Below are positions 13,078-15,409 of a DNA stretch of 15,409 nt, piece after piece; position 1 is the stretch's first letter; each line of letters starts with the position of its first letter. The notes below the pieces were generated by a model. The model ran no database searches. It saw nothing but the letters and a program-made list of their open reading frames with translations, and was not told where the DNA came from. Origin of the DNA: Deltaproteobacteria bacterium (GTDB lineage Bacteria > Desulfobacterota > Syntrophia > Syntrophales > UBA2210); the NCBI GenBank assembly GCA_016935935.1, contig JAFGPZ010000002.1:1-15409 (forward strand). Direction: 5' to 3'. The position numbers were made by a program, and so were the translations under genes.

Positions 13078-15354
13078 TTAGAATCCACCATATACCTTTA
13101 GAAATAAATCATGACCGGAAAAATTGCCGACAATGCGGTGAGGATTGTTAAGCGGATTATGTTTTATGCCCGGGGCTTTATAGAAGACATATCTATACAG
13201 GGAGAATCCCGCCGTTAAAACCATGTTGAGACCGCTGTATCGGTCCTTGAGCAACAACTGCGTGCTGTAGTTGCCCATCAGATAATTCTCCCTGGAATTG
13301 AAGAAATCATTGAACGTCTTACCCTGTATCCCGAGTGATATCATTGTCTTCGGGGTGCACTTCCATTCGTATACCACATCCGCGACATTATTCATACGGT
13401 GATTGCGGAATTTAGAATCCAATCGACGCGTCCGGGGACCATAGGTGTCGATTTCGTAGTCATTTTTATACTGGGGTATGAGAAACATATCCTTATAAAA
13501 AGGGAGAAGATAGATGTATTGACATTTATTCACAAAAATCATGGAGGAAATGTCGGCTCCCGGGTAATTGTAGACTAGGTGAGCGAAATGCTTGGTGAAC
13601 TCGAATTTGCCTCTGGAGGTGAAATTGAAGCCCCGGTTCCTGTAAAGGGAGTATTGCACGACGAGCATGTTGACCAACGCGTCCCGGTAATCCAGCTCAT
13701 CGACCACGGTATTGTAAAGGACTCCGCTGTTGTAATCGAAATAAAAGGACTGGGTATGGTTGGGTATGTTGTCTCGTATGATGCGGGAATAATTGCGCAC
13801 CGTCAAACTCTTATCAGAAGCGAAATCTTTCCGGTATTGGGCCAGGCAGTAGAGGGTGGTCGCCCGTTCCGCAGCGTAGGTCTGTCCGACCACCGACGTA
13901 TCCTCATAGACGCTTTGATACGATTTCTCCTGGCTCGCTTCGACCACCGCACCCAGGGTCACCTGCAGTTTGGGGATGATTTCGTATCGGCCGTTGAGAT
14001 GAAAACCCAGAATCCCCTTGCTCACCTGGCCGTCGCTCGTATCTTCCCGCGTCTGTTTGTCCAGGTCATCGTACCGCAGGTACTGCTCCCCGGACAGATA
14101 GTAACCGGGCACATACGGGTAATCCGGGTAGGCGTCATCCTCTACCTCATCCGGCACTGCGTTGTTGTTTCTGTCGATATATAGATTTGATTTGGGAGGA
14201 TCGCACTCGAAGTTGAGAAAATCTTCTTCCCAATCATTCAAACCGTTTTTGTTCTTGTCGAATTTGACGGGGACGACACCGTCGGGATCGCCCTTTGGAA
14301 TTGCCATGAGCTTGTTTGCGCCGTTTTCCGGAAAGGCATCTTTGTCATCATTATCTTCAATCAGGGCGTACAGATATTTTTGACTCCCGAATTCATCTCC
14401 CTTCGGGTGGGACGGACAGAAAAACGTCGTTTTATACCGGGACTCGACGATATACCCTTCACCTCTGACCCGCCCTTTATTTAAAAAGTCCCAATATCCG
14501 TTGAAAGCACCTAAATTACCTGGCCGTGGCTTAAAATTCCCGTCCAGTACCTCCTGGCTCCGGTCATATTCGCCATAGAGTGTCATATTCAGCTGCGGGA
14601 ATTTACCCCGACCGTTCAACCCATACACATACAGCGCGGTCGGCGTGTGTGTATGCACTGTATCGCTATCAAACCCATCGAAAGTGTTGCCGTGCTCTTT
14701 CCTGTTGTCTTCATGATGAAAGTTGATGATGGTGCTACCGACATCGAGAATATCTTTGTATTTTTTCGATAATTGAATGCCATGGAGCCAGTCGGCATCG
14801 CGTGTCGCAATGGGATCCTCCTTAGTCATACCCCACGAACCGGTATTGGAGATTCGTGAAGTGACAATCGATGCCGTATTCAGCCCGCCGAATCCGTCGT
14901 AAAAAAGGTCAAAGCGCGCTCCTGTGTAATAGGTCTGATTAAAAGAAAAGGGGGTGAAACGGGTTTTTATCCCCTCGCCGAGTATGGCTAGTATGCCGCC
15001 TTGGTCGGAAATATCACCAACCTGCAACAGACCATTGAGCCATTTCTTCAAAAAGGGGTGAAGACTGACTACGGATTCTCCGTTGCCTCCATTATTTCTG
15101 TCCATTGACATACCAAAGATATAAAACCCGTCGAGAAGTTTATTGCCGAATAAATCGAAATAATGCCATTCTGGACATTCGCCGACATAAAAATCGTTCT
15201 CGTATGAACCTTTTTGGGCGTAATTTATGTAGCTTTCAACTTCAAAGGGGAACTCTCTGGATACATCGAGTTGGTCTTCAGTTTGAGAAAATGCTTCGAT
15301 GAAGAAAAAAAAAGGCAATAGTGAAACAAAGAATGTTTTAAACAAACCTTTCAT
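13078..15354 (-). CDS. Large predicted outer-membrane beta-barrel with calcium-type loops
   Basis: The frame opens with GTG at 15366, but the ATG at 15354 gives a clean signal peptide (MKGLFKTF, then a hydrophobic run ending EAFSQ), hence 758 residues. The mature part is rich in alternating aromatic/polar strands (for example YTGARFDLFYDGFGG and QLNMTLYGEYDRS) and ends KVYGGF with a terminal Phe, the usual signature of an outer-membrane barrel protein. Residues about 334-408 hold an Asp/Asn-rich insert with motifs such as DKNKNGLNDWEED and DRNNNAVPDEVEDD, like thrombospondin-3/dockerin-type calcium loops, probably exposed at the surface. I recognise no TonB plug or named family. As first gene of the run it may be a porin or a surface receptor for the system. 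Its stop is 51 bases before the binding-protein start, with no terminator between. Confidence 0.75.
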   Translation of the reverse strand: MKGLFKTFFVSLLPFFFFIEAFSQTEDQLDVSREFPFEVESYINYAQKGSYENDFYVGECPEWHYFDLFGNKLLDGFYIFGMSMDRNNGGNGESVVSLHPFLKKWLNGLLQVGDISDQGGILAILGEGIKTRFTPFSFNQTYYTGARFDLFYDGFGGLNTASIVTSRISNTGSWGMTKEDPIATRDADWLHGIQLSKKYKDILDVGSTIINFHHEDNRKEHGNTFDGFDSDTVHTHTPTALYVYGLNGRGKFPQLNMTLYGEYDRSQEVLDGNFKPRPGNLGAFNGYWDFLNKGRVRGEGYIVESRYKTTFFCPSHPKGDEFGSQKYLYALIEDNDDKDAFPENGANKLMAIPKGDPDGVVPVKFDKNKNGLNDWEEDFLNFECDPPKSNLYIDRNNNAVPDEVEDDAYPDYPYVPGYYLSGEQYLRYDDLDKQTREDTSDGQVSKGILGFHLNGRYEIIPKLQVTLGAVVEASQEKSYQSVYEDTSVVGQTYAAERATTLYCLAQYRKDFASDKSLTVRNYSRIIRDNIPNHTQSFYFDYNSGVLYNTVVDELDYRDALVNMLVVQYSLYRNRGFNFTSRGKFEFTKHFAHLVYNYPGADISSMIFVNKCQYIYLLPFYKDMFLIPQYKNDYEIDTYGPRTRRLDSKFRNHRMNNVADVVYEWKCTPKTMISLGIQGKTFNDFFNSRENYLMGNYSTQLLLKDRYSGLNMVLTAGFSLYRYVFYKAPGIKHNPLNNPHRIVGNFSGHDLFLKVYGGF

Positions 15355-15409
15355 GGTAAAAATCACTCATGTTCTTTGGAAATTAATAAACTCAGTTAAG
15401 TTGTGATTA

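Noticed and set aside
13579..14184. 201-codon open frame on the plus strand
   Set aside because: Antisense to the barrel gene, whose signal peptide, strands and C-terminal Phe are convincing.

Overview
The window carries one partial gene on the plus strand (1..804) and thirteen genes on the minus strand, read from about 15354 down to 1044. They are tightly packed and mostly coupled by overlaps or very short gaps. The host is probably an anaerobic, Gram-negative bacterium. An outer-membrane barrel candidate, several lipoprotein or secreted proteins, a FISUMP-domain protein (first described in Fibrobacter, also found in Bacteroidota and relatives) and a FlgD/sorting-like C-terminal domain on the plus-strand protein suggest Fibrobacterota or a neighbouring FCB-group lineage. 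This placement is an inference; there is no rRNA or marker gene here.

Layout in minus-strand gene order: (A) large predicted outer-membrane beta-barrel with Asp/Asn-rich calcium-type loops; (B) TupA-like solute-binding protein; (C) alkaline-phosphatase-superfamily-like secreted protein; (D) NapH/NosR-like membrane polyferredoxin; (E) HgdB/double-cubane-type anaerobic reductase. A 205-bp spacer follows with a strong AU hairpin and a minus-strand terminator-like hairpin. Then come (F) an activator ATPase made of two fused BadF/HgdC-type domains, (G) a small two-cluster ferredoxin, (H) a NuoG-like [2Fe-2S]/[4Fe-4S] protein, (I) an Asp-box beta-propeller, (J) a discoidin-like protein with a nine-residue repeat, (K) a second alkaline-phosphatase-like protein paralogous to C, (L) a FISUMP-domain protein and (M) a small lipoprotein. 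Two hairpins, one with a T-run, lie between M and the convergent plus-strand gene.

Reading of the system (inference): D, G and H form an iron-sulfur chain from the membrane/quinone or NAD(P)H level to a low-potential ferredoxin. F uses ATP to push electrons uphill into E, as HgdC/DCCP-R do for HgdAB/DCCP. Around this cytoplasmic reductase sit envelope proteins (barrel, binding protein, two probably altered alkaline-phosphatase-fold proteins, propeller, discoidin, FISUMP, lipoprotein) that could capture, sense or bring in an unknown substrate. No permease, no CoA ligase and no second HgdA-like subunit is visible. A small-molecule substrate of the DCCP type therefore looks more likely than an acyl-CoA, but the substrate cannot be read from the sequence. 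The combination of an ATP-driven reductase pair with a surface/periplasmic module is the main point of interest.
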